The notes beneath the pieces are model-generated. The model saw only the letters and a list, made by a program, of their open reading frames with translations. It did no database searches and was not told the DNA's origin. A DNA stretch of 64,000 bases. Source: an uncultured Chloracidobacterium sp. Its GTDB lineage: Bacteria > Acidobacteriota > Blastocatellia > Chloracidobacteriales > Chloracidobacteriaceae. This document shows positions 10,676 to 20,569 of the stretch, one piece after another. The position numbers and the translations under genes were made by a program. How positions within the stretch are numbered: the first letter of the stretch is position 1; each line of letters begins with the position of its first letter. The stretch covers positions 28,342 through 92,341 of the forward strand of contig CALCKX010000083.1 of assembly GCA_937966115.1 (NCBI GenBank), written 5' to 3'.

Positions 10676-10753
10676 CGCCAATGCCAACTGTCAACGCGAC
10701 TGCCGGCGCGCGCCCTGGGCGCCCTCCGAGGTCGCGCTTGGCGCGGCCGCGGG

Positions 10754-12445
10754 CTAGCGCGGCGACGCCAGCAGCAAGCGTTGCGCGGCTTGCGCGTCGG
10801 GGTCGTCGGGGCTTTGGTCGAGCGCCTGCCGAATGTGCAGGGCGGCGCGCGCGCGGTCGCCCTGCGACAAGAGCACCCGGCCCAGCAGGACATGCGCCGC
10901 GGTCAGCTTCGGATTCCAGAACACCGCCGCCTTGAGCGCGTTGATGGCGGCTGGCAAATCCCCGCGCCGTTCATGGACGCGCCCCAGCAGCAGGTGCGCT
11001 TCGCTGTAATCGGGGGCGATCTGAATCGCTTGCGCCAGCTTTTCGCTCGCTACGTCCGACTGGTTGTTGAGGAAAGCCGCCTGCGCCTCCTGCATGAGCG
11101 CCGCGACCCGCTGCAGCGCCGACACGCCGAGCAAAGCCTGCTGGCGGCTTTGCTCCTCGCCGCGCGCGTAGCGGTGGAACGCCTCGCGGTTGAAGCGCGC
11201 CTTGAGGTAGGGCAGCCAGGGCGGCTTGCCGGCGGTTTCCCACTTGGCGAAGTCGGGGCTGTGCCGCTTGGCGGCGTCCAGCGCGGCGGCGGCTTCGCTC
11301 GCCCGGCCCAGCTTGGCGTAGCTTTTGGCCAAGACGTACCAGGCGCGCCCCTGCTCCGGCGCGCGCTTGGCGAGCGTTTCCAGCGGAACCAGCGCCGCCT
11401 CCGCCCGCCCATCGCGCCAGAGGGCGTAGCCGTAGTTGAAAAGCGCCTCGTCATCCTGCGGCACGGTGTCCGACGCGAGCTTGGTCAGCCGGGCCGCCTC
11501 GGCGAAATCGCCCTTCTGCATGTGCGCGACGCCGGCGTTGACATAGGTCTCGAAAAGCGGCATCGGCCCAAGCAGCGCCGTATGGGTCTTGATGGCGGCT
11601 TCGGCTTTGTTGCTTAGGATTTGGCACACGCCAAGGTAAAAGCTCGATTCCAGCCCGCGCGGGTCGGTCGGGCGCACCCGCTCGAGCCACTCCAGCGCGT
11701 CGCCGTAGCGTCCGGCGCGATAGTAGCTGAGCCCCAACTCGAAATACGCCTGGGGAAAGGCGAGCTGCGCGTTGCGCGTCGCTTCCTCAATCGCCCGAAT
11801 GAGCAGCCGCTGCCGGTCCGCGCCTTCCTCGGTGACAAGCGCCTTGATGTAAATCTCATAGGCGCTCGGCGCGGTCCGCGTCGCCCGCGCGATGATGCGG
11901 TCGCGCGAGAAGGGCAGCGCCGGATTGCGCTGGTAAAGCAGCTCCCACGCCAGCTTGCCCTGAACCACCTGCAGGTTCGCCAGGGGCGCGCTGATCGTGT
12001 GCTCGCTGCCCAGCAGCTTGCCCTCGCGCAGGGAAATCATCTGCGCCCGCGCGGTGAGGACGCTGTCCTTGCCCTCGCCGGTCACCATGTACGTGCCGCG
12101 CACGAGCAAGTCCGCGCCAACGGCTTCGCCAAGCTTGATCTCCGTGGCGCGGGTGAGCAGGGCCGTCCGTGGCAGGCCGAGCTTTTCGTACGCTAGGTGG
12201 CACTCATCGAGCGGAACCGCGATCAAGCCCGGCGAATCAAGCAGCTCCGCCATCGCCACCGTGAAGCTTTCGCGAATCCAATTATGCTCCGGGCGCGCCG
12301 TTGTATGCTCGAAGGGAAGGGTGAGGACGACATCCGTCGCCGTCGCCGCGCCGCCGAGCAGCCCTAGGCTGAGCCATAGCCAGGCCACGGCCGCCGCGAG
12401 CCGTCGCCCGCTCAGACCCTTCCGCTTATGGATGCGCTTGGTCAT
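10754..12445 (-). CDS. Secreted/periplasmic TPR-repeat protein
   Basis: N-terminal signal-like segment; multiple TPR-like repeats (YFELGLSYYRAGRYGDALEWLERV, LFNYGYALWRDGRAEAALVPLETL, LLLGRVHERRGDLPAAINALKAAV). Confidence 0.85.
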   Translation of the reverse strand: MTKRIHKRKGLSGRRLAAAVAWLWLSLGLLGGAATATDVVLTLPFEHTTARPEHNWIRESFTVAMAELLDSPGLIAVPLDECHLAYEKLGLPRTALLTRATEIKLGEAVGADLLVRGTYMVTGEGKDSVLTARAQMISLREGKLLGSEHTISAPLANLQVVQGKLAWELLYQRNPALPFSRDRIIARATRTAPSAYEIYIKALVTEEGADRQRLLIRAIEEATRNAQLAFPQAYFELGLSYYRAGRYGDALEWLERVRPTDPRGLESSFYLGVCQILSNKAEAAIKTHTALLGPMPLFETYVNAGVAHMQKGDFAEAARLTKLASDTVPQDDEALFNYGYALWRDGRAEAALVPLETLAKRAPEQGRAWYVLAKSYAKLGRASEAAAALDAAKRHSPDFAKWETAGKPPWLPYLKARFNREAFHRYARGEEQSRQQALLGVSALQRVAALMQEAQAAFLNNQSDVASEKLAQAIQIAPDYSEAHLLLGRVHERRGDLPAAINALKAAVFWNPKLTAAHVLLGRVLLSQGDRARAALHIRQALDQSPDDPDAQAAQRLLLASPR

Positions 12446-12601
12446 GCGCTGTCGTCTCCTCCGCGCCGCGCCGCCGCCGGCAATTCCGGGCGACCCTGCC
12501 GCGGCGCGGGTCGCAGGCGCGCCGCTAGCCCAGTCGGAAAGCTTATCACGGATGCGCGTCGCCTTGGATGACCCGTCTTCGGCACTTCGAAAAAAAAATA
12601 C

Positions 12602-12662
12602 TTGACAGTAGCCGACTAAGATTTTTATATTGCTAACCGGCTAAGAAAAGTAGCCAGTTCGC
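12602..12662 (+). promoter_or_regulatory. clpB promoter with direct-repeat putative operator
   Basis: TTGACA (12602-12607), 18-bp spacer, TATATT (12626-12631); repeats TAGCCGACTAAG (12609-12620), TAACCGGCTAAG (12634-12645) and a degenerate TAGCCAGTTCGC (12651-12662); locally AT-rich. Confidence 0.65.
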
Positions 12663-12679
12663 TTATAATGAGGTGCGCT

Positions 12680-15313
12680 ATGCGACACGACCAGTTTACC
12701 CTCCGCGCCCAGGAAGCCATTGCCGCCGCCGTCACGCTAGCCCAGGAGCGGCAGCACCCGCAGGTGGAGCCGGAACACTTGCTAGCCGCCCTGTTGGGGC
12801 AGGCGGACGGCATCGCGAAGCCAATCCTTGAGAAGATCGGCGTCGCCGCGTCGCCCTTGCTCAGGGAAGTCGAGGCGGCGTTAGGGAAGCTGCCGCAGAC
12901 GAGCGGCGGCGAGCGGTATTTCTCGGGTCGCGTCTCGACGCTATTCGTCAATGCGCGCAAGGAAGCGGACAAGTTGCAGGACGCTTACGTCAGCACCGAG
13001 CACTTGTTGCTGGCGATGGTCGAGGACAAGGAAAGCGTCGCGGGGCGTCTGCTGCGTCAGGCTGGCGTGACGCGCGACGCGATGCTCAAGGTCATGACCG
13101 AGCTGCGGGGCAACGAGCGCATCATGGATCAGGACCCGGAGTCGAAGTATCAGTCGCTTCAGAAGTATGGGCGCGATCTGACCGAGTTGGCGCGGGCCGG
13201 CAAGCTTGACCCGGTCATCGGGCGCGACGATGAAATCCGCCGCGTCGTTCAGGTCCTGTCGCGGCGAACGAAAAACAACCCGGTCCTCATTGGCGAGCCG
13301 GGCGTCGGCAAGACGGCGATTGTCGAGGGGCTGGCCATGCGGATTGTTTCCGGCGACGTGCCGGAATCGCTCAAGAACAAGCGGCTCTTGACGCTTGACC
13401 TCGGCGCGATGCTCGCTGGGGCCAAGTATCGCGGCGAGTTTGAGGATCGCCTCAAGGCCGTGCTGAAGGAAGTCGTGCGCTCCAATGGCGAGATCATTCT
13501 CTTCATTGACGAGTTGCACACGCTGGTCGGCGCGGGCGCGAGCGAGGGCGCGCTGGACGCTTCCAATATGCTCAAGCCGGCGCTGGCGCGCGGCGAGCTG
13601 CACTGCGTCGGCGCGACGACGCTCAACGAGTACAAGAAGCACATCGAGAAGGACGCCGCGCTGGAGCGCCGCTTCCAGCCGGTGTACGTGCCGGAGCCGA
13701 CGGTCGAGGACACCATTGCCATCTTGCGCGGCTTGAAGGAGCGCTATGAAGTCCACCACGGCGTGCGCATCAAGGACGCCGCCATCGTGGCCGCGGCGAC
13801 CCTGTCGAACCGCTACATCGCGGATCGCTTCCTGCCGGACAAGGCGATTGACTTGATTGACGAGGCGGCGTCGCGCCTGCGCATCGAAATCGACAGCTTG
13901 CCGACTGAGATTGACGAGATCGAGCGCGACATCATGCAGCGCGAAATCGAGCGGCAGGCGCTCCAGCGGGAAGACGACCCGGCATCGCAGGAGCGGCGGT
14001 CCAAGATCGAGCAGGAAATATCCGAGTTGCGGGAGCGGAGCGCGGCGCTCAAGGCGCGCTGGACGAATGAAAAGACCGTCATCGAGTCCATCCGCGCCGA
14101 CAAGGAGAAGCTCGAGGAGCTCAAGCTTGAAGCCGAGCGGCACGAGCGGGCGGGCGACTACGCCCGGGTGGCGGAAATCCGCTATGGCTCGATGAATGAG
14201 ATTCGGCAACGGATCGAAGCCAATCGGGCCAAGCTGGTCGAGCTGCAATCGTCCGGGGCGATGCTCAAGGAAGAGGTGGATGAGTCCGACATCGCCCTGG
14301 TCATTGCCAAGTGGACAGGCATCCCGGTCGCCAAGATGCTTGAAAGCGAGGTTCAGAAGCTCGTTCAGATGGAAGCCCGCCTGGGGCAGCGGGTGATTGG
14401 GCAGCCGAACGCCCTGCAGGCCGTCGCCAACGCCGTGCGGCGGGCGCGGGCCGGGCTTCAGGATCCGAACCGCCCGATTGGCTCGTTCATCTTCCTTGGG
14501 CCGACCGGGGTGGGGAAGACGGAAACCGCCCGGGCGCTGGCGGAGTTTCTATTCGATGACGAGCAGGCGATGGTGCGGCTGGACATGTCGGAATACATGG
14601 AAAAGCACGCGGTCGCCCGGCTCATCGGCGCGCCCCCGGGCTATGTCGGCTACGACGAGGGCGGGCAGTTGACCGAGGCCATCCGGCGGCGGCCCTATTC
14701 CGTCATCCTGCTCGACGAAATCGAAAAAGCCCATCCCGATGTCTTCAACGTCCTGCTCCAAGTGCTGGATGACGGGCGACTGACGGACGGCAAGGGCCGG
14801 ACGGTGGATTTCAAGAACACGGTCATCGTCATGACTTCCAACATCGGGAGCGGCGAGATTCTGGACTGGGGCGGCGACCCGGAACAAGACGCCGAGACGC
14901 GCCAGCGCGTGCTGACCCTGCTGCGCGGCGTGTTCAAGCCGGAGTTTCTCAACCGCGTGGATGAAATCGTGATCTTCCACCCGCTCGGGCGGCGGCATCT
15001 GCACCAGATCATCGAGGCGCAGCTGGGGCGCCTGCGAGCGATGCTGGCCGACCGGCATATCACCCTCGAGCTGACCGATATGGCGAAGGATTTGCTTGCC
15101 AGCGAGGGCTTTGATCCGACGTATGGCGCGCGCCCGCTCAAGCGGGCGATCCAAAGCCTGCTGCAAAACCCGCTGGCGCTGAAGTTACTCGACGGGACTG
15201 TTCTGGAGGGGCAGACCCTGCGAGTGGATGTCAACGAAACCAGCGATGCCTTCACGTTCATCCCTCAGACGCCGACCGCCGCGCCGGTCGGCGCCGGAGC
15301 GGCGAGCGTCTGA
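12680..15313 (+). CDS. clpB: ATP-dependent chaperone ClpB
   Basis: [57 protein letters not shown]; coiled-coil middle domain; [19 protein letters not shown]; start chosen at ATG 12680 (ORF open from 12668). Confidence 0.95.
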   Translation: MRHDQFTLRAQEAIAAAVTLAQERQHPQVEPEHLLAALLGQADGIAKPILEKIGVAASPLLREVEAALGKLPQTSGGERYFSGRVSTLFVNARKEADKLQDAYVSTEHLLLAMVEDKESVAGRLLRQAGVTRDAMLKVMTELRGNERIMDQDPESKYQSLQKYGRDLTELARAGKLDPVIGRDDEIRRVVQVLSRRTKNNPVLIGEPGVGKTAIVEGLAMRIVSGDVPESLKNKRLLTLDLGAMLAGAKYRGEFEDRLKAVLKEVVRSNGEIILFIDELHTLVGAGASEGALDASNMLKPALARGELHCVGATTLNEYKKHIEKDAALERRFQPVYVPEPTVEDTIAILRGLKERYEVHHGVRIKDAAIVAAATLSNRYIADRFLPDKAIDLIDEAASRLRIEIDSLPTEIDEIERDIMQREIERQALQREDDPASQERRSKIEQEISELRERSAALKARWTNEKTVIESIRADKEKLEELKLEAERHERAGDYARVAEIRYGSMNEIRQRIEANRAKLVELQSSGAMLKEEVDESDIALVIAKWTGIPVAKMLESEVQKLVQMEARLGQRVIGQPNALQAVANAVRRARAGLQDPNRPIGSFIFLGPTGVGKTETARALAEFLFDDEQAMVRLDMSEYMEKHAVARLIGAPPGYVGYDEGGQLTEAIRRRPYSVILLDEIEKAHPDVFNVLLQVLDDGRLTDGKGRTVDFKNTVIVMTSNIGSGEILDWGGDPEQDAETRQRVLTLLRGVFKPEFLNRVDEIVIFHPLGRRHLHQIIEAQLGRLRAMLADRHITLELTDMAKDLLASEGFDPTYGARPLKRAIQSLLQNPLALKLLDGTVLEGQTLRVDVNETSDAFTFIPQTPTAAPVGAGAASV

Positions 15314-15391
15314 GCGGCGCGCTGAAACCGAAGCCAAGGACTAAAACCAAGCCACAACTGGAAACCATGTCCGCTCTGGAGGTAACAAGCC

Positions 15392-15841
15392 ATGACGCTT
15401 CAACGCTTTGATCCCTTTCGTGAACTCATTACGCTGCAAAATCGGATGAACAGTCTGTTTAGCGAAGCTGGTCTCCTGCCGCGCCCTGGCGCCGAGGATC
15501 AGGCGACGGCAATGTGGTCGCCGGCCGTGGACATCTATGAAACCGAAAAGGAAATTGTCCTCAAGGCCGAGTTGCCGGATATCAAGCAGGAAGACATTCG
15601 CGTAAGCGTGGACAACAACCGGCTCTCCGTGACGGGCGAGCGGAAGTTTGAATCGGAGGTGAAGCGTGAGAACTATCACCGCATCGAGCGCGCTTATGGT
15701 AGCTTTGCGCGCACTTTTTCGCTGCCGCCCACGGTTGACCAAGAAAACATCCGGGCTGAGTATAAGCAGGGCGTCCTGACCATCTCGCTGCCGAAGCGCG
15801 AGCTGGCGCAGGGCAAGAACATCAGCGTTCAAGTCGGCTGA
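15392..15841 (+). CDS. Small heat shock protein, Hsp20/alpha-crystallin family
   Basis: MTLQRFDPFRELITLQNRMNSLF; ADLPDIKQEDIRVSV-like region; AYGSFARTFSLPPTVDQENIRAEYKQGVLTISLPK. Confidence 0.95.
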   Translation: MTLQRFDPFRELITLQNRMNSLFSEAGLLPRPGAEDQATAMWSPAVDIYETEKEIVLKAELPDIKQEDIRVSVDNNRLSVTGERKFESEVKRENYHRIERAYGSFARTFSLPPTVDQENIRAEYKQGVLTISLPKRELAQGKNISVQVG

Positions 15842-15895
15842 CGGCGCCGCTGGCTAGCCCGAGCTTGAGCGCTGACATCTCAGGGATGCCGTTCC

Positions 15896-15947
15896 GGCGA
15901 GCGATGCGCTTGCGCCTGCGACGTCTGGCGCGAGCGCATCGCTCGCC
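15896..15947. repeat. 21-bp inverted repeat (stem-loop) between hsp20 and grpE
   Basis: GGCGAGCGATGCGCTTGCGCC (15896-15916), 10-nt loop, GGCGCGAGCGCATCGCTCGCC (15927-15947); 20 Watson-Crick pairs plus one G-U. Confidence 0.85.
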
Positions 15948-15986
15948 CATTGAGCAAAATCTTCTCTCCCAAGGAGCAAGCTGGAG

Positions 15987-16709
15987 ATGAGCGACGAATC
16001 ACGTGAAACGACCGCCGCCGTGCCGGTCGTGCAGGTTACCGACAAGCGCCGGCTCCACATGGAAGCCGACGAGCGCGCCGCCGACTCGTCGGGGGAGGTC
16101 CTGACGGATCCGCCGGCTGACGCCCAGACTGACGCCCAGGCTGATGCCCAAGCTGATGCCCAAGCTGATGCCCGGCGCGCGGAGCGCCTCGGCTTTCAGC
16201 AGCTTCAAATGAAGCTCGCCGAGCGCGAGGCCCAGCTTGCGCGGCTGCGGGCGCAGGTGGTCGAGTTCGAGGCCAAAACGCAGGACGAATTGCGCGAGAC
16301 GCGACGACGGCTGGAGCGCGTTTTCGAGCAGCGCGTGACCAGCGCTCGGCAGTCGCTCATCGAGGAATTGCTGGCCGTTTTCGATAATCTCGACTTGATG
16401 CTGGCCGGCGCCGAGAAAGCGACTCGCGACGACCTGCTGACGGGCATTGACGCGATGCGGCGCTTGCTGATCCAGACGCTGCAACGCCAAGACATCGAGC
16501 GCATCGAAGCCCTTGGGCAGCCGTTCGACCCGGAGCTTCACGAAGCCGTCGAGACCGCGGCGGTCGGGCCAGAGCAGGATGGGCAAGTCGTCGCGCAAAC
16601 GCGTCCCGGCTATCGCATGGACGGGCGGCTCATTCGCCCCGCCCTGGTTTCGGTCGGACGCGCCGAGCCATCGTCGGTTGTGCTTTCGGAGACGGAAGTT
16701 CCAGCCTGA
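15987..16709 (+). CDS. grpE: Nucleotide exchange factor GrpE
   Basis: Coiled coil followed by LIEELLAVFDNLDLMLAGAE... RQDIERIEALGQPFDPELHEAVETAAV ... GYRMDGRLIRPALVSVG. Confidence 0.88.
   Translation: MSDESRETTAAVPVVQVTDKRRLHMEADERAADSSGEVLTDPPADAQTDAQADAQADAQADARRAERLGFQQLQMKLAEREAQLARLRAQVVEFEAKTQDELRETRRRLERVFEQRVTSARQSLIEELLAVFDNLDLMLAGAEKATRDDLLTGIDAMRRLLIQTLQRQDIERIEALGQPFDPELHEAVETAAVGPEQDGQVVAQTRPGYRMDGRLIRPALVSVGRAEPSSVVLSETEVPA
16119..16174 (+). repeat. 12-bp tandem repeat encoding (DAQA/T)n in GrpE N-terminus
   Basis: gacgcccagact/gacgcccaggct/gatgcccaagct/gatgcccaagct/gatgcccgg. Confidence 0.85.
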
Positions 16710-16869
16710 CATCAGGTAAAGAACCGTTCGCCGCGCCCCGCGCATATGGTATTCTCGACCTCGCAGCTCACCACTCCCCTTACTGCGTCTGCGCTGCGTT
16801 TCCATCTGGCCAAGGTCCGCTGGACGCGCACCACATCAATGATTGACATCATCCTCACAGAGGCACGCT

Positions 16870-19167
16870 ATGATTGACTTTGGCGATTTCGCAGACCGAT
16901 TTTCAGAGAGCGGACAGCGCGTTATGCGCCGCGCCTATGAGGAATCGAAGACCCGCGAGCACAACTTTCTTGCGCCAGAACATATTTTCCTCGCCCTGAC
17001 GGAAGTCGAGCGTCCGCTCGTCAATGAGATCATGCAGAGTCTCAATCTCGACCCGCAGGCCATTCGTAACGCGCTCGATGGACGGCTCTCCGTTCAGCGG
17101 CAGTTCGTCGGCAAGCGAATGAAGCTCCATGACGCTACGCGCGACATCCTCAACAAGGCCATGCGGCGCGCCCGCCAGAGCGGGCGGCAGGCGATTGACT
17201 CGACCGACCTGCTGATCTCGCTGTTTCAGGACGAGGATGGCGTGACGGCGTCGGTTCTGAGGCAGTTTGGGGCTGACCCGCAGGATGTCGTCGAGCGCGT
17301 TGGCTCGCGCCTCAAATCCCGCGAGGAGCGCGAGGCGCGCATCAGTCGCAAGTTTGAGCTGCCGCCCTATATCAAGCACTTCGGGACGAGCCTCAACAAG
17401 CTGGCGCGGGAAGGCAAGCTGCCGCCGGTGATTGGCCGCGAGCGCGAAATCCAGCAGATGATCGAAATTCTCTGCCACCGCGAGCGCGCTAACTCGCCCA
17501 TCCTCATCGGCGAGCCGGGCGTTGGGAAAACGGCGGTGGTCGAGGGCCTCGCCCAGTTGATCGAGCTGGAGCCGGATCGCGCGCCGCGTCGCCTGCGCAA
17601 TGCGCACATCGTCTCGATGCAGATTTCCAACGTCGTCGCTGGCACGATGCTGCGCGGCATGTTCGAGGAGCGCATTCAGGGCGTCATCAATGAAGTCAAG
17701 GAGCGCGAGAACCTCATTCTCTTCATTGACGAGGTGCACACCATCATCGGGGCCGGCTCGGCGATGGGCGCGGCGGCCGACGCCGCCAATATGTTCAAGT
17801 CGGCGCTGGGCCGCGGAGAGCTGCGTATCATCGGGGCGACCACCACGACCGAATACAAGGAATACATTGCCGAAGACGAGGCTTTGGCGCGGCGCTTCCG
17901 AACCGTGGTCATTGCCGAGCCAAGCGTGGAGGACACCCGCAAGATTCTCCACGGCGTGCGACCCCGCCTGGAGCAGAACTACTCCGTGCAGATTTCCGAC
18001 GAAGCCCTTGAGACGGCGCTGGAGATGGCCCCGCGCTACATTCGCAGCCTGCACATGCCGGACAAGGTCATTGGCTGGCTCGACACGGCGTCGGTCAAGG
18101 TTGAAATCAACCAGCCGGAAGACCCAGTCGTGCTCAAGCATCATGTCATTGACGTGATTGCGCAGGATTCGCGCATTCCGCATGACATGATTTTCCGCGA
18201 GACGACCGAGCGGTTTGCCAATATGGAGGAGGCCCTGGCCAAGCGGGTCATCGGTCAGCGCGAGGCGGTGGAGAGCGTGGCGCGGCGCTTGCGCCTCAAC
18301 AAGGGCCCGCTCAAGGAAAACTTCTACAAGCCGGATGGCGTGCTGCTATTCCTGGGGCCGACCGGCGTCGGCAAGACGGAGCTGGCGAAGTCGGTCGCCG
18401 AGTTCATGTTCGGCGATGAGCAGAAGATGATTCGGATTGATATGTCCGAATACCAGGACGGCGTCGTGGCGGTGGAGAAGCTCATCGGCATGCCGCGCGG
18501 CATCGTCGGGTCGGAGCGTGGCGGCGTCCTGACCGAGCGCCTGCGCGACAACCCGTACACGGTGCTCCTGCTTGACGAAATCGAGAAGGCGTCGCCCTAC
18601 CTGTTGAACCTGTTCTTGCAGGCTTTTGACGAGGGCTGGCTGACGGACGGGCGCGGCAAGAAAGTCTATTTGTCCGACGCGATCATCATCATGACCTCGA
18701 ACCTGGGCAGCGAGAACTTCAAGAAATACATGAAGCCGCTTGGCTTTGGCGCGAAATCGCTGGGCGACATGAAGGAGATCAAGGGCGAGGTGATGAAGGC
18801 GGCCGAGGCGCGCTTCTCGCCCGAGTTCCGTAACCGCATTGATGAGATCGTCGTCTTCTCGCCGCTGACGCAGGATGAGGTGCGACAGATAGCGGTTCTC
18901 TATCTGAAGAAGATCGAGCGACAGATGACCAAGTTCGGCAAGTCGCTTCAGGTGACGGAAGCCGCCGTTGACCAGCTTGTACAGCAGGGCTTCAGCCCAG
19001 CCTATGGCGCCCGCTTCCTCAAGCGAACCATTGATGAAAAGGTCAAGCTGCCGATTACGCTGCAGTGGAATGCGTCCAATCGCTTCACGGTGGACGCCCG
19101 CGACGGGCAGGTGGTCGTGACGGAAGAGCGTCCCGAAACGACGCCGGCGACCTTCTCGGTCAACTGA
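16870..19167 (+). CDS. ClpA/ClpC-like AAA+ ATPase (two AAA modules, no long middle domain)
   Basis: [100 protein letters not shown] (LGF-type ClpP-loop candidate). Confidence 0.9.
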   Translation: MIDFGDFADRFSESGQRVMRRAYEESKTREHNFLAPEHIFLALTEVERPLVNEIMQSLNLDPQAIRNALDGRLSVQRQFVGKRMKLHDATRDILNKAMRRARQSGRQAIDSTDLLISLFQDEDGVTASVLRQFGADPQDVVERVGSRLKSREEREARISRKFELPPYIKHFGTSLNKLAREGKLPPVIGREREIQQMIEILCHRERANSPILIGEPGVGKTAVVEGLAQLIELEPDRAPRRLRNAHIVSMQISNVVAGTMLRGMFEERIQGVINEVKERENLILFIDEVHTIIGAGSAMGAAADAANMFKSALGRGELRIIGATTTTEYKEYIAEDEALARRFRTVVIAEPSVEDTRKILHGVRPRLEQNYSVQISDEALETALEMAPRYIRSLHMPDKVIGWLDTASVKVEINQPEDPVVLKHHVIDVIAQDSRIPHDMIFRETTERFANMEEALAKRVIGQREAVESVARRLRLNKGPLKENFYKPDGVLLFLGPTGVGKTELAKSVAEFMFGDEQKMIRIDMSEYQDGVVAVEKLIGMPRGIVGSERGGVLTERLRDNPYTVLLLDEIEKASPYLLNLFLQAFDEGWLTDGRGKKVYLSDAIIIMTSNLGSENFKKYMKPLGFGAKSLGDMKEIKGEVMKAAEARFSPEFRNRIDEIVVFSPLTQDEVRQIAVLYLKKIERQMTKFGKSLQVTEAAVDQLVQQGFSPAYGARFLKRTIDEKVKLPITLQWNASNRFTVDARDGQVVVTEERPETTPATFSVN

Positions 19168-19247
19168 CCGCTTTCCGCCCGGGCGAAACCACGGCGAAAA
19201 GCGGGCCGCGGCTGGCGACCGTCTGGCGCGGGGCGCGTAAAGCCAAG

Positions 19248-19282
19248 CGACGCGAAGCTCATCCTTCGCGTCGTCATTTTTT
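19248..19282 (+). terminator. Rho-independent terminator after clpA/C-like gene
   Basis: CGACGCGAAG-ctcatc-CTTCGCGTCG followed by tcaTTTTTT. Confidence 0.8.
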
Positions 19283-19312
19283 GCGCGATTTTTTCCTTCG
19301 CTTTTTCTTCGC

Positions 19313-20569
19313 CTATGGGTTGAGAGCCTCGCTCAGCGCGGCGACCGCGAAAGCGATGTCGTCTTCGGCGAGAATGAGCGGCGGCAATAGGCGGATGACA
19401 TTGACCCCGGCGTTGAGAACCAGCAACCCGCGCGCCTGGGCCGCCGCAATGTAGGGCGCCGCCGGCTCGGTCAGCTCGATGCCAATCATGAAGCCGCGCC
19501 CGCGCGCCTCTCGAATTCGCGGGCTGGGCAAGGCTCGCAGTCGCTCGAAAAACAGCGCGCTGTGGCGCGCGACCTGCGCGGGAATTCGCTCTTGCTTGAG
19601 GACGCGCAAGGTCGCGCGAGCGGCTGCGCAAGCCAGCGGCGCGCCGCCGAAGGTAGTGCCATGCTGCCCCGGCGAAAGCTGGATGACGCGCTCCCCAAGC
19701 GCGACCGCGCCCATTGGGAAGCCGCTGGCAATCCCCTTGGCCATGGTGAGGATGTCCGGCTGGAGGCCGACGCCCTCGCAGGCGAAAAACGTTCCAGTCC
19801 GCCCAAAGCCCGATTGGACCTCATCCGCGATGAGCAGCGCGCCGCGCTCGCGGCACAGGCGTTGCGCCGTCTGGAGAAATTCGACTGCGCCGGGACGGAC
19901 GCCCCCCTCGCCCTGGATGACTTCCAAAATGACGGCTCCAACCTCGTCCGTCACGGCGGCCTCGAGCGCCGCCTCGTCATTGTAGGGAATATACTTGAAA
20001 CCGGGCAGCAGCGGCTCGAACGGCTCGCGGTACTTTGGCTCCCAAGTTGCCGCGAGCGCCCCGGCCGTGCGTCCGTGGAAGCCCCGCATGGCCGCGACGA
20101 CGCCGTGGCGGCCGGTGGTCAGGCGGGCGAACTTGAGCGCCGCCTCATTGGCTTCCGCGCCGGAATTACAGAAGAACAGGCGCGTTAGCCCGGGCGGCAG
20201 AATCTCCGCCATCTCAGCGTAGAGCTGGGCGCGCTGGTCGTTCCCGAATGAGCCGGAGCAGGCGATGAGCGTCGCGGCCTGCCGACGGATGGCCGCGACA
20301 ACGGCTGGGTGGCAGTGGCCTAGGCTAGCTACGCCATAGGCCGCCGTGCAATCAAGATAGCGTCGCCCTTCGGCGTCCCAGACGTAAGCCCCCTCGCCAC
20401 GGGTCAGGGTAATCCCGCGCGGGACATACAGCCCCGGGCCGCGCTCCGCCTCGATTCCGGCCCAGTCGGAGGGCGCCCCGCTTGTCGCCGTCGCTTGGCT
20501 CGCGCCGGCTTGCGCGACGCCTTGGTCCATCCCGCGCTCAAGCATTCGGATTTTGGTGGCTGTTGCCAT
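19313..20569 (-). CDS. argD: Class III aminotransferase, acetylornithine aminotransferase-like
   Basis: YLDCTAAYGVASLGHCHPAVVAAI; FFCNSGAEANEAALKFARL; LIADEVQSGFGRTGTFFA; LTMAKGIASGFPMGAV (PLP Lys). Confidence 0.88.
   Translation of the reverse strand: MATATKIRMLERGMDQGVAQAGASQATATSGAPSDWAGIEAERGPGLYVPRGITLTRGEGAYVWDAEGRRYLDCTAAYGVASLGHCHPAVVAAIRRQAATLIACSGSFGNDQRAQLYAEMAEILPPGLTRLFFCNSGAEANEAALKFARLTTGRHGVVAAMRGFHGRTAGALAATWEPKYREPFEPLLPGFKYIPYNDEAALEAAVTDEVGAVILEVIQGEGGVRPGAVEFLQTAQRLCRERGALLIADEVQSGFGRTGTFFACEGVGLQPDILTMAKGIASGFPMGAVALGERVIQLSPGQHGTTFGGAPLACAAARATLRVLKQERIPAQVARHSALFFERLRALPSPRIREARGRGFMIGIELTEPAAPYIAAAQARGLLVLNAGVNVIRLLPPLILAEDDIAFAVAALSEALNP

Noticed and set aside
12941-14248. 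435-aa minus-strand ORF inside clpB
   Set aside because: Shadow ORF; plus strand is canonical ClpB.
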